The position numbers and the translations under genes are program-made. From contig DAOPYN010000003.1 in assembly GCA_035352895.1 (NCBI GenBank), positions 1 to 64,000 of the forward strand: 64,000 bases of DNA, given 5' to 3'. Position 1 is the first letter of the stretch; every line of letters begins with the position of its first letter. Under the pieces are notes generated by a model. That model did not search any database, had not been told where the DNA came from, and worked only from the letters and a program-made list of their open reading frames with translations. The stretch is from UBA5070 sp035352895 (lineage in GTDB: Bacteria; Fibrobacterota; Fibrobacteria; UBA5070). Shown piece by piece: positions 25,810-34,072 of the stretch.

Positions 25810-27147
25810 TTACACCTGGGGAGACTTCCTGCCCGAATTCTTCCTTGGCGAGGCCGGCTTCGATTGCGGAGCACGCTCCTTGACCGCGGCCTTGGCGCCG
25901 GGACCGCTGGGAGACTTTCCCCCTCGCCGCCCGTTGTGGGCACGCCCCTTGGGCTTGGAGTCTTCCGTCACGTCCGCCGCGGGCATCGGAGGAACGCCCG
26001 TCCCTTCCTGGGGATCCGGCGTTGGAGCCGCGGCGATCGGCTCGGAAGCGGCCTGGGTCGACGGGGATGGATCGGAGACCGACGTCGGGTCTCCGATCCC
26101 CTCGGGAACGTCCAGCCCGAACGCTTCGCCCTCGGCGAGGGTTTCCTCCCCGGGGGTTCCCAGCGCCAGCGCGATGCGTTCGGCCACCCTGCCGGCAGTG
26201 CGGTCGGCCGGCTCCTCCCGGCGGCGATCCCTGCGATGGCGGTCGCGTCCGGACTCGGATCGGGAACGCTCCGACGCATCCTCGGAAGCCCCCTCGCCTG
26301 GACGTGAGCCTCCGGCTCCGCGCAGGCGGATCTCCTGGTCGTTGCGGCCCGCCCGGACTTCCAGAAGGTGCTCGAACTTGCGGATGAACGCGCCGAAACT
26401 GCGGGCGCCGTGCTGCTCCTCGTCGAAGGTGGGATCCAGACGCTTCATCATCGGGCGGATGGCGCCCTTGAGCACCCAGGAGTCCCCTCCCTTGCCGGAA
26501 AGGCGCAGGATGGCCCGTCGCAGGAGTTCGTCGGGAGGCGTCGTCACGACGTTGTCCGGATGGGGCTCGACAGGCGCAGGTGGAGTCGGAATCTGTCCAG
26601 ACGGCCCGGTCGGCGCGGGGGAGGGAGTCTCCTCTTCCAGGATGAGAGTCTCGTAGAACTTGAATTCGTGGCACGAGCGGGCCCAATGGCGGTTGGTGTT
26701 CGCCTGGGTCCCGATGCCCACCAGCGTCTTCCCCAGCGCCTTGACCTTCTGGGCCAGCGGCAGGTAATCGCTGTCGCCGCCCACGATCACCACCACGTCC
26801 ACGTGGGGAAAACGAAGCAGGTCCTCCGTGCAATCCAATGCGAGCTTGATGTCTCCCCCGTTCTTCGCCGAAGCCCCGGGATGGAACAGCTGGATCAGCT
26901 CCAGGCCGTTGCGCAGGAGCGATTCGCGGTACTTTCCGTACCATTGCCAGTTGCAGTAGGCGCGGTTGATGGACACCACGCCGAAGGTGGCGGCGAATTC
27001 CATGACGCTGTCGATGTCGATCAGCGTCTCCTGCTGCTGGTACTTGGTGCGGCCGTAGGCCTCGCGGCCGCCCTTCTTTTCGACGAGGCTGGCCTGGATG
27101 TTCTCGAAGTCCCAGTAGAGGGCGACGTTCGAGGTACGTTCGGACAT
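25810..27147 (-). CDS. NYN-domain ribonuclease-like protein with OST-HTH/LOTUS domain
   Basis: The 445-residue protein begins with a NYN/PIN-like nuclease domain (about residues 1-170): the acidic metal-site residues are visible in ALYWDFENIQ (Asp13), IKLALDCTEDLL and VVIVGGDSDYLPL. A linker rich in Pro follows, then an OST-HTH/LOTUS RNA-binding domain at roughly 205-280 (PPDELLRRAILRLSGKGG, MMKRLDPTFDEEQHGARSF). The remaining 160 residues are low-complexity, Arg/Asp/Gly-rich and finish strongly basic. The combination resembles eukaryotic MARF1/Limkain and known bacterial NYN-LOTUS proteins thought to act on RNA. AAGGAAG lies 5 nt before the ATG and a TACTTTGG box lies 42 nt upstream. Confidence 0.88.
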   Translation of the reverse strand: MSERTSNVALYWDFENIQASLVEKKGGREAYGRTKYQQQETLIDIDSVMEFAATFGVVSINRAYCNWQWYGKYRESLLRNGLELIQLFHPGASAKNGGDIKLALDCTEDLLRFPHVDVVVIVGGDSDYLPLAQKVKALGKTLVGIGTQANTNRHWARSCHEFKFYETLILEEETPSPAPTGPSGQIPTPPAPVEPHPDNVVTTPPDELLRRAILRLSGKGGDSWVLKGAIRPMMKRLDPTFDEEQHGARSFGAFIRKFEHLLEVRAGRNDQEIRLRGAGGSRPGEGASEDASERSRSESGRDRHRRDRRREEPADRTAGRVAERIALALGTPGEETLAEGEAFGLDVPEGIGDPTSVSDPSPSTQAASEPIAAAPTPDPQEGTGVPPMPAADVTEDSKPKGRAHNGRRGGKSPSGPGAKAAVKERAPQSKPASPRKNSGRKSPQV

Positions 27148-27188
27148 GGAACTTCCTTGGTGGGATCGGACATGGATTCGCGGAGCCC

Positions 27189-27196
27189 CCAAAGTA
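27189..27196 (-). promoter_or_regulatory. TAnnTT promoter-like box before the NYN-LOTUS gene
   Basis: TACTTTGG on the minus strand, about 42 nt before the ATG at 27147, resembles the TAnnTTTG -7 element. A TTGG lies only 2 nt upstream of it, not at -33. Confidence 0.35.
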
Positions 27197-27286
27197 TCCA
27201 ATCGTGGCCGGATCGGGCACGGGCTCCATCCCTGCGCCGTGGCCATGACCTCCAGCGACCCGATCGAACGCGCCCGACCGCGGGCA

Positions 27287-28753
27287 CTACCAGGAGCGCC
27301 CCACGGAACCGTGGAGGCGGGTCTCCCACAGATCCTCGCCCCGGCGGTGGTCGGCGTCGCCGATCCGTTCGAGTTCCACGCCGGCGGCGAACCGAAGCGT
27401 ATTCCACTCCATCCAACCGCCTCCGCCCATGCGAAGGCGCGTTTCCACCACTCCGGAAAGCGGCCAGACGCGCGATTGGAGCCCGATGGGATCCGCACCC
27501 AGATCCGCATCCCCCTGCGACAACCAATCCAACTCCAGATAGGCCCCCAGGGAGCTGTCCGGCGCATCCCATCGCCAAAGGCTCCAGAAATCCAACGCAT
27601 CCGGTCCCCGATGGTAGGCGAGGGGCTGATCCACCACCCAGGTGTCGGCGTAGGCGGGATCGGCCTGCTCGAAGTAGTTGGAGCGGTACAGCCTGCGGGA
27701 GACGCCCTTCAGCAACGGCAACTCGTGGTTGTTCAGGGTGGGCGAGGTGGTGGTCGCATCCAGACGCAGCGTCCATCCTCCTGCCGAGGTGCGGATCCGC
27801 CCCAGCCAGCCCGCGTTGACCGCGAACACCACGCGCCGCTCGGTTCCCGAATCCTCTCCCACGGGACTGCGCATCTCCTCCACCAGGGCCTGCAGGTGGA
27901 AATCCCCCGCGCGGGGACGGCGGCACGACACCTCCAGGGCGGTGGAGATCTTGGAATACCCGTCGCCGTAGTTGTCGTGCCAGGCCACCAGCGGCAGGAA
28001 ATCGCGCATCGCCGGAACCTTCCCACCCACCATCAACTGTTCCACCGCCGCCAATTCCCACCCTTGGCGCGACCAGGACAACCGGTGCAGGAAGAGGGTC
28101 TTCCATGGCTCGGCGTAGTGGCGTCCCCGTTGGTTGAGGACGGTGCGGTGGGCCTGGATGTCGGCTTCCGACCCGGGCTGGACACTCCCCGCGTCGTCGG
28201 TCCCCAACAGCCAGGGATTGAGGGACGATGCGAACCATTGGAAATTCCACGGTCCCATGGGCAGGGTCCACCAGAACGCGTCGTGGACGAGGTCCGAGCC
28301 CAGGATCACGCCATGGGGGGACTCCGAGAAGCTCTTGCGGAAACGCCCCGCCTGGAGCGCGCCCATCCGGCCGGACATCCGGACCCAACCCTCGTAGGGC
28401 ACGTTGATGTCCACCTCGTCGGGGCCGTCGGGGACGTTCGATCCCCACGGATCCCTGGACCAGGCCATCAGGTCGCGCCGCAGCGGCAGCACCACGCGGA
28501 GTTCGAACGAATCGGCCTTCGCGTCCAGCGACAGTTGGGCAAGGGAGGGGGATCGCTCCCAGAGCCGGGCCTGTTCGGGATCCGCCCGCAGGGCGCGCCA
28601 CTGCGACCCGTAGGACTCCGCCAATCCGGTGAACACGGGTCCGCCACCGCGGGACGGCTCGGCCGCGAGTTCGAACGCCGGGCTCGCGGAAAACGTCCAG
28701 GACGAGGAGTCGGAAATGGCGGACCAGGCGCTCAGGATGGCGGCAAGCAGCAT
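27287..28753 (-). CDS. Predicted outer-membrane beta-barrel protein
   Basis: The 488-residue protein has a short signal peptide (MLLAAILSAWSA) and a body of alternating beta strands rich in Trp, Tyr and Arg, ending in ...HGSVGRSW with an aromatic C-terminal residue, typical of outer-membrane barrels. The segment GVILGSDLVHDAFWWTLPMGPWNF loosely recalls Wzi/capsule-assembly proteins, but no named family is certain. It is transcribed away from the YiiX-like gene and stands alone on its strand before the NYN-LOTUS gene (139-nt gap in which I see only a promoter-like box). Confidence 0.65.
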   Translation of the reverse strand: MLLAAILSAWSAISDSSSWTFSASPAFELAAEPSRGGGPVFTGLAESYGSQWRALRADPEQARLWERSPSLAQLSLDAKADSFELRVVLPLRRDLMAWSRDPWGSNVPDGPDEVDINVPYEGWVRMSGRMGALQAGRFRKSFSESPHGVILGSDLVHDAFWWTLPMGPWNFQWFASSLNPWLLGTDDAGSVQPGSEADIQAHRTVLNQRGRHYAEPWKTLFLHRLSWSRQGWELAAVEQLMVGGKVPAMRDFLPLVAWHDNYGDGYSKISTALEVSCRRPRAGDFHLQALVEEMRSPVGEDSGTERRVVFAVNAGWLGRIRTSAGGWTLRLDATTTSPTLNNHELPLLKGVSRRLYRSNYFEQADPAYADTWVVDQPLAYHRGPDALDFWSLWRWDAPDSSLGAYLELDWLSQGDADLGADPIGLQSRVWPLSGVVETRLRMGGGGWMEWNTLRFAAGVELERIGDADHRRGEDLWETRLHGSVGRSW

Positions 28754-28780
28754 CGGCGGAATTCTAGCTCAGCAAGCCGA

Positions 28781-28813
28781 TTGCCAATTTCCGCGGATCA
28801 AGGCTAGGTTGGA
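28781..28813 (+). promoter_or_regulatory. Bacteroidota-like promoter before the YiiX-like gene
   Basis: TTG at 28781-28783 and TAGGTTGG at 28805-28812 are separated by 21 nt, matching the TTG-N19-21-TAnnTTTG layout. The -7 box ends 4 nt before the ATG at 28817, so the transcript would be almost leaderless. This is the best-spaced example in the window. Confidence 0.5.
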
Positions 28814-28816
28814 TCC

Positions 28817-29611
28817 ATGTCCAAACTCTACGACCAGCTGGTGACCATCCTCGGCGACATCAAGATCTTCCGCTATCCGTTCTGGATGGTGTACGATCCG
28901 GGCTCCTACAAGATCAAGGGGCCGGAATCCCGCCTGGTCCAGAGCCTGCTGCAGCCCGGCGACATCCTTCTGCGCCGCTACGACGGCTACCTGGACGGAC
29001 GGATCATCGGTGGAGCCTTCTCGCACGCCGCCCTCTACGTGGGACAGGTCTCGGAAGCCGACAAGGCCGAAGCCCCTCCCGAAGGCCGCACCAGCCGCTA
29101 CTTCGAGACCGGACCGGAAATGGTCTCCCACTCCACCGCCGAAGGAGTGCACCTGGAGGACATCCTCACCTTCCTGCGCTGCGATGGCGTGGCGGTGCTT
29201 CGCCTGCCCAAGATCCTGCACCGCTGCAAGGAGGACTACCCGGTCCCGACGGATCTCGCCTCCTGGCACCCCAAGGAGCAGGAGATCTACGAACGGCTCG
29301 TCGGTGGCGGCGAAGTCGCGTTCGAGGAGGTTTGGCCCCTGGCCCGCGAGGTGGGCATGGGGAAGCTGGGCACCCAGTACGACTTCGCGTTCAAGTTCGA
29401 GGACGGAAACCGTTTGAGCTGCACGGAATACGTCGCGCACGCCTACCGCTGCCTGCGACCCGTCATGGGAATCGTCCCGACCCGGCAGGCGTTCCTGGGA
29501 GGCCTGCGCCACCAGGTGGTCATCCGCCCGCAGGACTACCTCAAGTCCGTCCTGGAACGCATCCACATCTCGCCGTCGGCGGTGGAGCCGATGCGCAAGT
29601 ACAACCTCTAG
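28817..29611 (+). CDS. YiiX-like permuted papain-fold cysteine peptidase or amidase
   Basis: The 264-residue protein matches the permuted NlpC/P60 group (YiiX/C92, PF05708). The characteristic opening LQPGDILLRRYDG is followed by the catalytic-type histidine in AFSHAALYVG near residue 75, and the cysteine appears later in RLSCTEYVAHAYRCL near residue 200, the reversed order of this group. These enzymes hydrolyse peptide or acyl bonds in cell-wall or lipid substrates; many are membrane-associated. No signal peptide is visible. It ends 1 nt from the convergent lipoprotein gene. Confidence 0.82.
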   Translation: MSKLYDQLVTILGDIKIFRYPFWMVYDPGSYKIKGPESRLVQSLLQPGDILLRRYDGYLDGRIIGGAFSHAALYVGQVSEADKAEAPPEGRTSRYFETGPEMVSHSTAEGVHLEDILTFLRCDGVAVLRLPKILHRCKEDYPVPTDLASWHPKEQEIYERLVGGGEVAFEEVWPLAREVGMGKLGTQYDFAFKFEDGNRLSCTEYVAHAYRCLRPVMGIVPTRQAFLGGLRHQVVIRPQDYLKSVLERIHISPSAVEPMRKYNL

Positions 29612-29612
29612 C

Positions 29613-30389
29613 TCAACGTTCCCAGAAGTCGGGAACCAATGGCTCGGGAAGGGGGTACCGTGCGGAATCCTCCTGGAAGGCGACCTTGGCCCCGGCGACC
29701 AGGAACGCTCCGTCGCTGCGGGCGGAATCCTCCACGACGATCGGGAAATAGCCCGCACGCGGGTCGGAGGAATCGACGACCAACCTGCGGTGTTCCCAAC
29801 GGCATTCCAGGGAATCCTCCTCGCAAGGGATCTCTCCCTCGTTGCTGACCTGCAATCGGGTGGAGAGGATGGGGCGCAACCTCGGGGATTCCCATCCATA
29901 CCAGTCCACCGTCTCGATCATGGATCCCATGCCCATGTAGGAGCTGGACAAGGCGAACGCATGGCGATGGGCTCCGATCCGCACCAGGGAAACCTCGCCC
30001 GGCACTCCGAAGGAACCGCTCTCCAGCCCCTTCACTTGGCCGACAAGACGATCCGAACCCGCCGAATCGGAGAACACGAGAAGATCGACCCACCCTGTCT
30101 GGGCATGGGGAGCCTCCAGCACGTTGCCGCAGACCGCCACCCATGTCTGGGAGGACACGCCCGCACGGACCGTCTTCCGGAGGCAGACCTCCACCCGGGT
30201 CTCCAGACTGTCGGGCCTGGACGCCTTCCCGCTCCCCGGAAGGGGTCCGTAGAGGCTCGCCAACTCGGAATCGACCGACCAGAGCGAGGGCTTTTCCGGA
30301 GAGGAGCCCGTACGGGAGGCTCCGCGATCGCAGGAAACCACCGCAACCACGGACAAGGCCAGGAATGTCGCTTCGAGGATTCGCGCCAT
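29613..30389 (-). CDS. Hypothetical lipoprotein
   Basis: The 258-residue product has a lipoprotein signal (MARILEATFLALSVVAVVSC) with lipobox VVSC and mature Cys at residue 20. The rest is a soluble beta-rich domain with four more cysteines, two in VEVCLRKTV and WVAVCGN and two in IPCEEDSLECRW, which could form two disulfides in the periplasm. I do not recognise a family. The ATG at 30389 was chosen because it gives the lipoprotein signal directly; a TACCTTTC box lies 6 nt upstream. Confidence 0.78.
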   Translation of the reverse strand: MARILEATFLALSVVAVVSCDRGASRTGSSPEKPSLWSVDSELASLYGPLPGSGKASRPDSLETRVEVCLRKTVRAGVSSQTWVAVCGNVLEAPHAQTGWVDLLVFSDSAGSDRLVGQVKGLESGSFGVPGEVSLVRIGAHRHAFALSSSYMGMGSMIETVDWYGWESPRLRPILSTRLQVSNEGEIPCEEDSLECRWEHRRLVVDSSDPRAGYFPIVVEDSARSDGAFLVAGAKVAFQEDSARYPLPEPLVPDFWER

Positions 30390-30394
30390 GGATG

Positions 30395-30402
30395 GAAAGG
30401 TA
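30395..30402 (-). promoter_or_regulatory. TAnnTTTC promoter-like box before a lipoprotein gene
   Basis: TACCTTTC on the minus strand ends 5 nt before the ATG at 30389. It fits the TAnnTTT pattern seen before other genes here and would give a very short leader. Confidence 0.4.
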
Positions 30403-30535
30403 GGCCAATCCCGCAGTGCCGCCACTGCACCCGACCAAGGAGGGCTCCTCACCATCGAAGGATTCCCATCCTTTCAACGCATTGGCACGATGGATGCATA
30501 TCCTTTCTGCCGTGCACATCCGCACGGAGACCAGC

Positions 30536-33500
30536 ATGTCCAATTCGTCCTTGCCAAAACCGCTTTGGTCCATCCAGGGAATCGTTCCGTTCTTCGGGAT
30601 CGGCTTCCTCAATGCGTTCAACGACATCGGGCTCAAGACCCTCCTCTACGACGCCGTCCAGAAGGCCCTTCCTCCGGGACCCGAACTGGTCATGTACCAG
30701 TCCGTGCTGCAGGCCCTGGTGCTGATTCCGTTCGTGGCCTTCTTCACTCCGGCAGGCTTCTTCTCCGACAAGTTCGCCAAGGACAAGGTGATCCGCTGGT
30801 GCACCTTCCTGGCCCTGCCGTTGGCCGGCGCCTTGGTGGCCGCCTTCCACATCGGGCATTGGGACATCGCCTTCTGGCTCCTCCTGGCCATCGCCACCCA
30901 GGCGGCACTCTACTCGCCATCCAAGTACGGCTTCGTCAAGGAGATCGTGGGCAGCCACAACCTGGCCCAGGCCAACGCGGTGATCCAGGGCCTGACCATC
31001 GTGGCCATCCTCCTGTCCACGTTCGCGTTCTCCATCGCCTTCGAGCACAACTACGTCGCCGGCACCAAGGATCTTGGACAGATCCTGTACCAGAACAGAT
31101 GGGTCTCGTGGATCATCCTGGCCGGCTTCGTGCTGGAGTGGGTATTGGCCTTCCGGGTCCCGCGCATCGGCAAGACCGACCCCGACCTGAAGTTCTCGTG
31201 GGGCAAGTACCTGTCCACCGGCTACCTGCGCGAGAACCTCGCCGACGCGTGGAACAACGTGACCGTCCGCCAGTCGATCATCGGGTTGTCGGTGTTCTTC
31301 GCGGTCAACCAGGTCCTGATCGCCAACCTCGGCTCCTACATGAAGGAGACCTCGGGCCAGGAGAACACCGTGGTGATCTCGGCCATCCTCGCCGCGGCGG
31401 CGATCGGCATGGCGGCGGGCGCCTTCTACGCCGCGCGCATGTCCCGCAACTTCATCGAGACCGGACTGGTTCCCGCCGGTGCCGCAGGGATAGCGGCGCT
31501 CCTGTTCGTGCTTCCCGGCATCACCTATCCGCCCGCGCTGGGCGCCCTGTTCTTCGGGTTCGGGTTCTTCGGCGGCATGTTCCTGATCCCCTTGAACGCC
31601 CTGATCCAGTACCATACCCGCGAGAACACCGCCGGCCACATCGTGGCGGCGAACAATCTCTGGCAGAACGTCCTGATGCTGATCTTCCTGGCGGTTCCCG
31701 TCTGGCTCGCCAGCCGGGGCGTCCCCCAGCGGGCGGTGTTCACCGGCTTGGCGGTCATCACGGCCATCGGAACCGTGTGGGCCGTGCGCCTCCTGCCCCA
31801 ATCCCTCATCCGCACCCTGGTGCGCGGCATGTTCTACAGCCGCTACCGGATGCAGGTGATGGGCCTGGACAACCTCCCCTCGGAAGGTGGCGTGCTCCTC
31901 CTGGGCAACCACATCTCCTTCCTGGACTGGGCCTTCCTGCAGATGGCCTCGCCCCGTCCCGTCCGCTTCGTCATGGAGCGCAGCTACTACGAGAAGTGGT
32001 ACCTCAAGTGGCTGCTCAACAGCCTGGGCGTGATCCCCATCTCGTCGGGCGGCGCGGCCTCGGCGCTTTCCGCGGTGAAGAAGGCCCTGGAAGCCGGCGA
32101 CGCGGTGGCCCTGTTCCCGGAAGGACATCTCACGCGCAACGGCCACCTCTCCAGCTTCCGATCGGGCTTCGAGAAGGCGCTGGCCGGCACGGGCGCCCGC
32201 GTGGTCCCGTTCTACATCCAGGGGCTCTGGGGATCCATGTACAGCCACGCCTCGGCGGGCTACCGCCAGATCCTGCGCAGCCTGGACTCGCGCACCATCA
32301 CCGTGGCCTTCGGCGCCACCCTCCCCGACACCGCGGATGCGGTCCAGGTCAAGCAGGTCGTGCAGGAACTGTCCATCGAGGCGTGGAAAGCACACGTCGT
32401 GGGAATGCGTCCCATCGCCTCCAGCTGGCTGCGCACCGCCAAGCGGGTGGGCTCGGAACCGTCCGTGTACTCCCACGACGGACAGGACATGTCCGGAACC
32501 CGCCTCCTGGCCGTCGTGCTCGCCTTCGCCGACAAGCTGGAGAAGCTCGCCCCGCGCCAGGAGCGGGTGGGCATCCTGCTGCCGCCTTCGTCGGCGGGCA
32601 TCATCGCCAACCTCGCCGCGCTCGCCCGGGGCCGGACGGTGGTGAACCTCAACTACACCCAGCCGCCGGAGGTCCTGGTGGCCTGCGCCAAGCGCGCCGG
32701 CCTCAAGACCATCGTCACTTCCCGACAGTTCGAGACCAAGCTAGCCGCCAAGGGATTCGACGTCTCCAGCCTGGGCCAGGTCTGCGAGATCGTACGCATG
32801 GAGGACCTTCGGGAATCGATCTCCAAATTCCAGTTCCTGAGACAGCTGGTGCGCGCCAGGATCCTGCCGGCCTTCTGGTTGGAGCTCGTGTCCTTCAAGC
32901 GTACCAAGCTCACGGACACCGCGGCCATCCTGTTCAGTTCGGGATCGGAAGGCACCCCCAAGGGCGTGGAACTTTCGCACGCGAACATGGTGGGCAACAT
33001 CCGCCAGACGTCCACGGTGTTGAACCCGGAGGGCGACGACGTGATCCTCTCCACCCTCCCGCTGTTCCACGCGTTCGGCCTGACCACGACCACCCTGATG
33101 CCCCTGGTGGAGGGGATCCCCCTGGTGGCCCAGCCCGACCCCACCGACGCCCGCTCGATCGGAAAGGCCTGCGCCAAGCACAAGGTCACCATCCTGTGCG
33201 GCACCTCCACGTTCCTGCGCATCTACACCCAGGCCAAGGCCTTCCATCCGCTCATGCTGAGCAGCGTCCGCATGGTGGTGGCCGGAGCCGAACGCCTCCG
33301 CCCCGAAGTCCGCCAGGGCTTCCGGGAGAAGTTCGGTCTGGACATCTACGAGGGCTACGGCACCACGGAAACCACCCCGGTGGCGTCCGTGAACATCCCC
33401 GACGCCCTCCTGGGCGACTATTCCACCGTGCAGGTGGGCAACAAGCACGGGACCGTGGGCCTGTGCCTGCCCGGAAGCCACTTCCGCATCGTCGATCCGG

Positions 33501-34030
33501 ACACCCTGGCCACCCTGCCCGTGGGGGAGGCCGGTCTGGTGCTGATCGGCGGCACCCAGATCATGAAGGGCTACCTGGACGACCCCCAGAGGACCGCCGC
33601 CGCGGTGGTGGAGCTGGAGGGCACGCGCTGGTACCGCACCGGCGACAAGGGCCGCATCGACGCCGACGGTTTCCTCCAGATCCTGGACCGCTACTCGCGC
33701 TTCGCCAAGGTGGGCGGCGAGATGGTCTCCCTGGGGTCCGTGGAATCCGCCCTGGCGGACGCCGGCTGCGTGGCGCCCTGCGACTACCTGGCCGTGGCCA
33801 TCCCCGATCCGGGCAAGGGCGAGCGCATCGCGCTGCTCTACTCCGCCCCGCAGGGCGAGACCGCCCCGGAACCGGAGGCCATCCGCGACAGGATCCGTCA
33901 ATCCGGGGTGCCTCCCCTGTCGCAACCTTCCGTCTGCATCAAGGTGGACGCCATCCCCCGCCTGGGCACCGGCAAGGCCGACTACGGCAAGGCCAAGGAA
34001 CTGGCCTTGAAGATGTCCGGGGAGGGATGA
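30536..34030 (+). CDS. LplT-PlsC-acyl-ACP synthetase fusion for lysophospholipid recycling
   Basis: The 1164-residue protein joins three enzymes. Residues 1-420 are a 12-helix MFS transporter of the lysophospholipid flippase type (LplT). Residues about 430-630 are a PlsC acyltransferase with the HX4D motif NHISFLDW near 458 and FPEGHLTRNG near 526. Residues about 650-1160 are an AMP-binding acyl-ACP ligase (ILFSSGSEGTPKGVELSHAN near 800, then YEGYGTTETTP and the late LGTGKADYGK lysine). Together they would flip lysophosphatidylethanolamine in and re-acylate it, as E. coli LplT and Aas do. GGAG lies 7 nt before the ATG. Confidence 0.93.
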   Translation: MSNSSLPKPLWSIQGIVPFFGIGFLNAFNDIGLKTLLYDAVQKALPPGPELVMYQSVLQALVLIPFVAFFTPAGFFSDKFAKDKVIRWCTFLALPLAGALVAAFHIGHWDIAFWLLLAIATQAALYSPSKYGFVKEIVGSHNLAQANAVIQGLTIVAILLSTFAFSIAFEHNYVAGTKDLGQILYQNRWVSWIILAGFVLEWVLAFRVPRIGKTDPDLKFSWGKYLSTGYLRENLADAWNNVTVRQSIIGLSVFFAVNQVLIANLGSYMKETSGQENTVVISAILAAAAIGMAAGAFYAARMSRNFIETGLVPAGAAGIAALLFVLPGITYPPALGALFFGFGFFGGMFLIPLNALIQYHTRENTAGHIVAANNLWQNVLMLIFLAVPVWLASRGVPQRAVFTGLAVITAIGTVWAVRLLPQSLIRTLVRGMFYSRYRMQVMGLDNLPSEGGVLLLGNHISFLDWAFLQMASPRPVRFVMERSYYEKWYLKWLLNSLGVIPISSGGAASALSAVKKALEAGDAVALFPEGHLTRNGHLSSFRSGFEKALAGTGARVVPFYIQGLWGSMYSHASAGYRQILRSLDSRTITVAFGATLPDTADAVQVKQVVQELSIEAWKAHVVGMRPIASSWLRTAKRVGSEPSVYSHDGQDMSGTRLLAVVLAFADKLEKLAPRQERVGILLPPSSAGIIANLAALARGRTVVNLNYTQPPEVLVACAKRAGLKTIVTSRQFETKLAAKGFDVSSLGQVCEIVRMEDLRESISKFQFLRQLVRARILPAFWLELVSFKRTKLTDTAAILFSSGSEGTPKGVELSHANMVGNIRQTSTVLNPEGDDVILSTLPLFHAFGLTTTTLMPLVEGIPLVAQPDPTDARSIGKACAKHKVTILCGTSTFLRIYTQAKAFHPLMLSSVRMVVAGAERLRPEVRQGFREKFGLDIYEGYGTTETTPVASVNIPDALLGDYSTVQVGNKHGTVGLCLPGSHFRIVDPDTLATLPVGEAGLVLIGGTQIMKGYLDDPQRTAAAVVELEGTRWYRTGDKGRIDADGFLQILDRYSRFAKVGGEMVSLGSVESALADAGCVAPCDYLAVAIPDPGKGERIALLYSAPQGETAPEPEAIRDRIRQSGVPPLSQPSVCIKVDAIPRLGTGKADYGKAKELALKMSGEG

Positions 34031-34072
34031 CGCGCGCCGTCGCCACGGAGGGCCCCTGGCGACCGGAATCCG

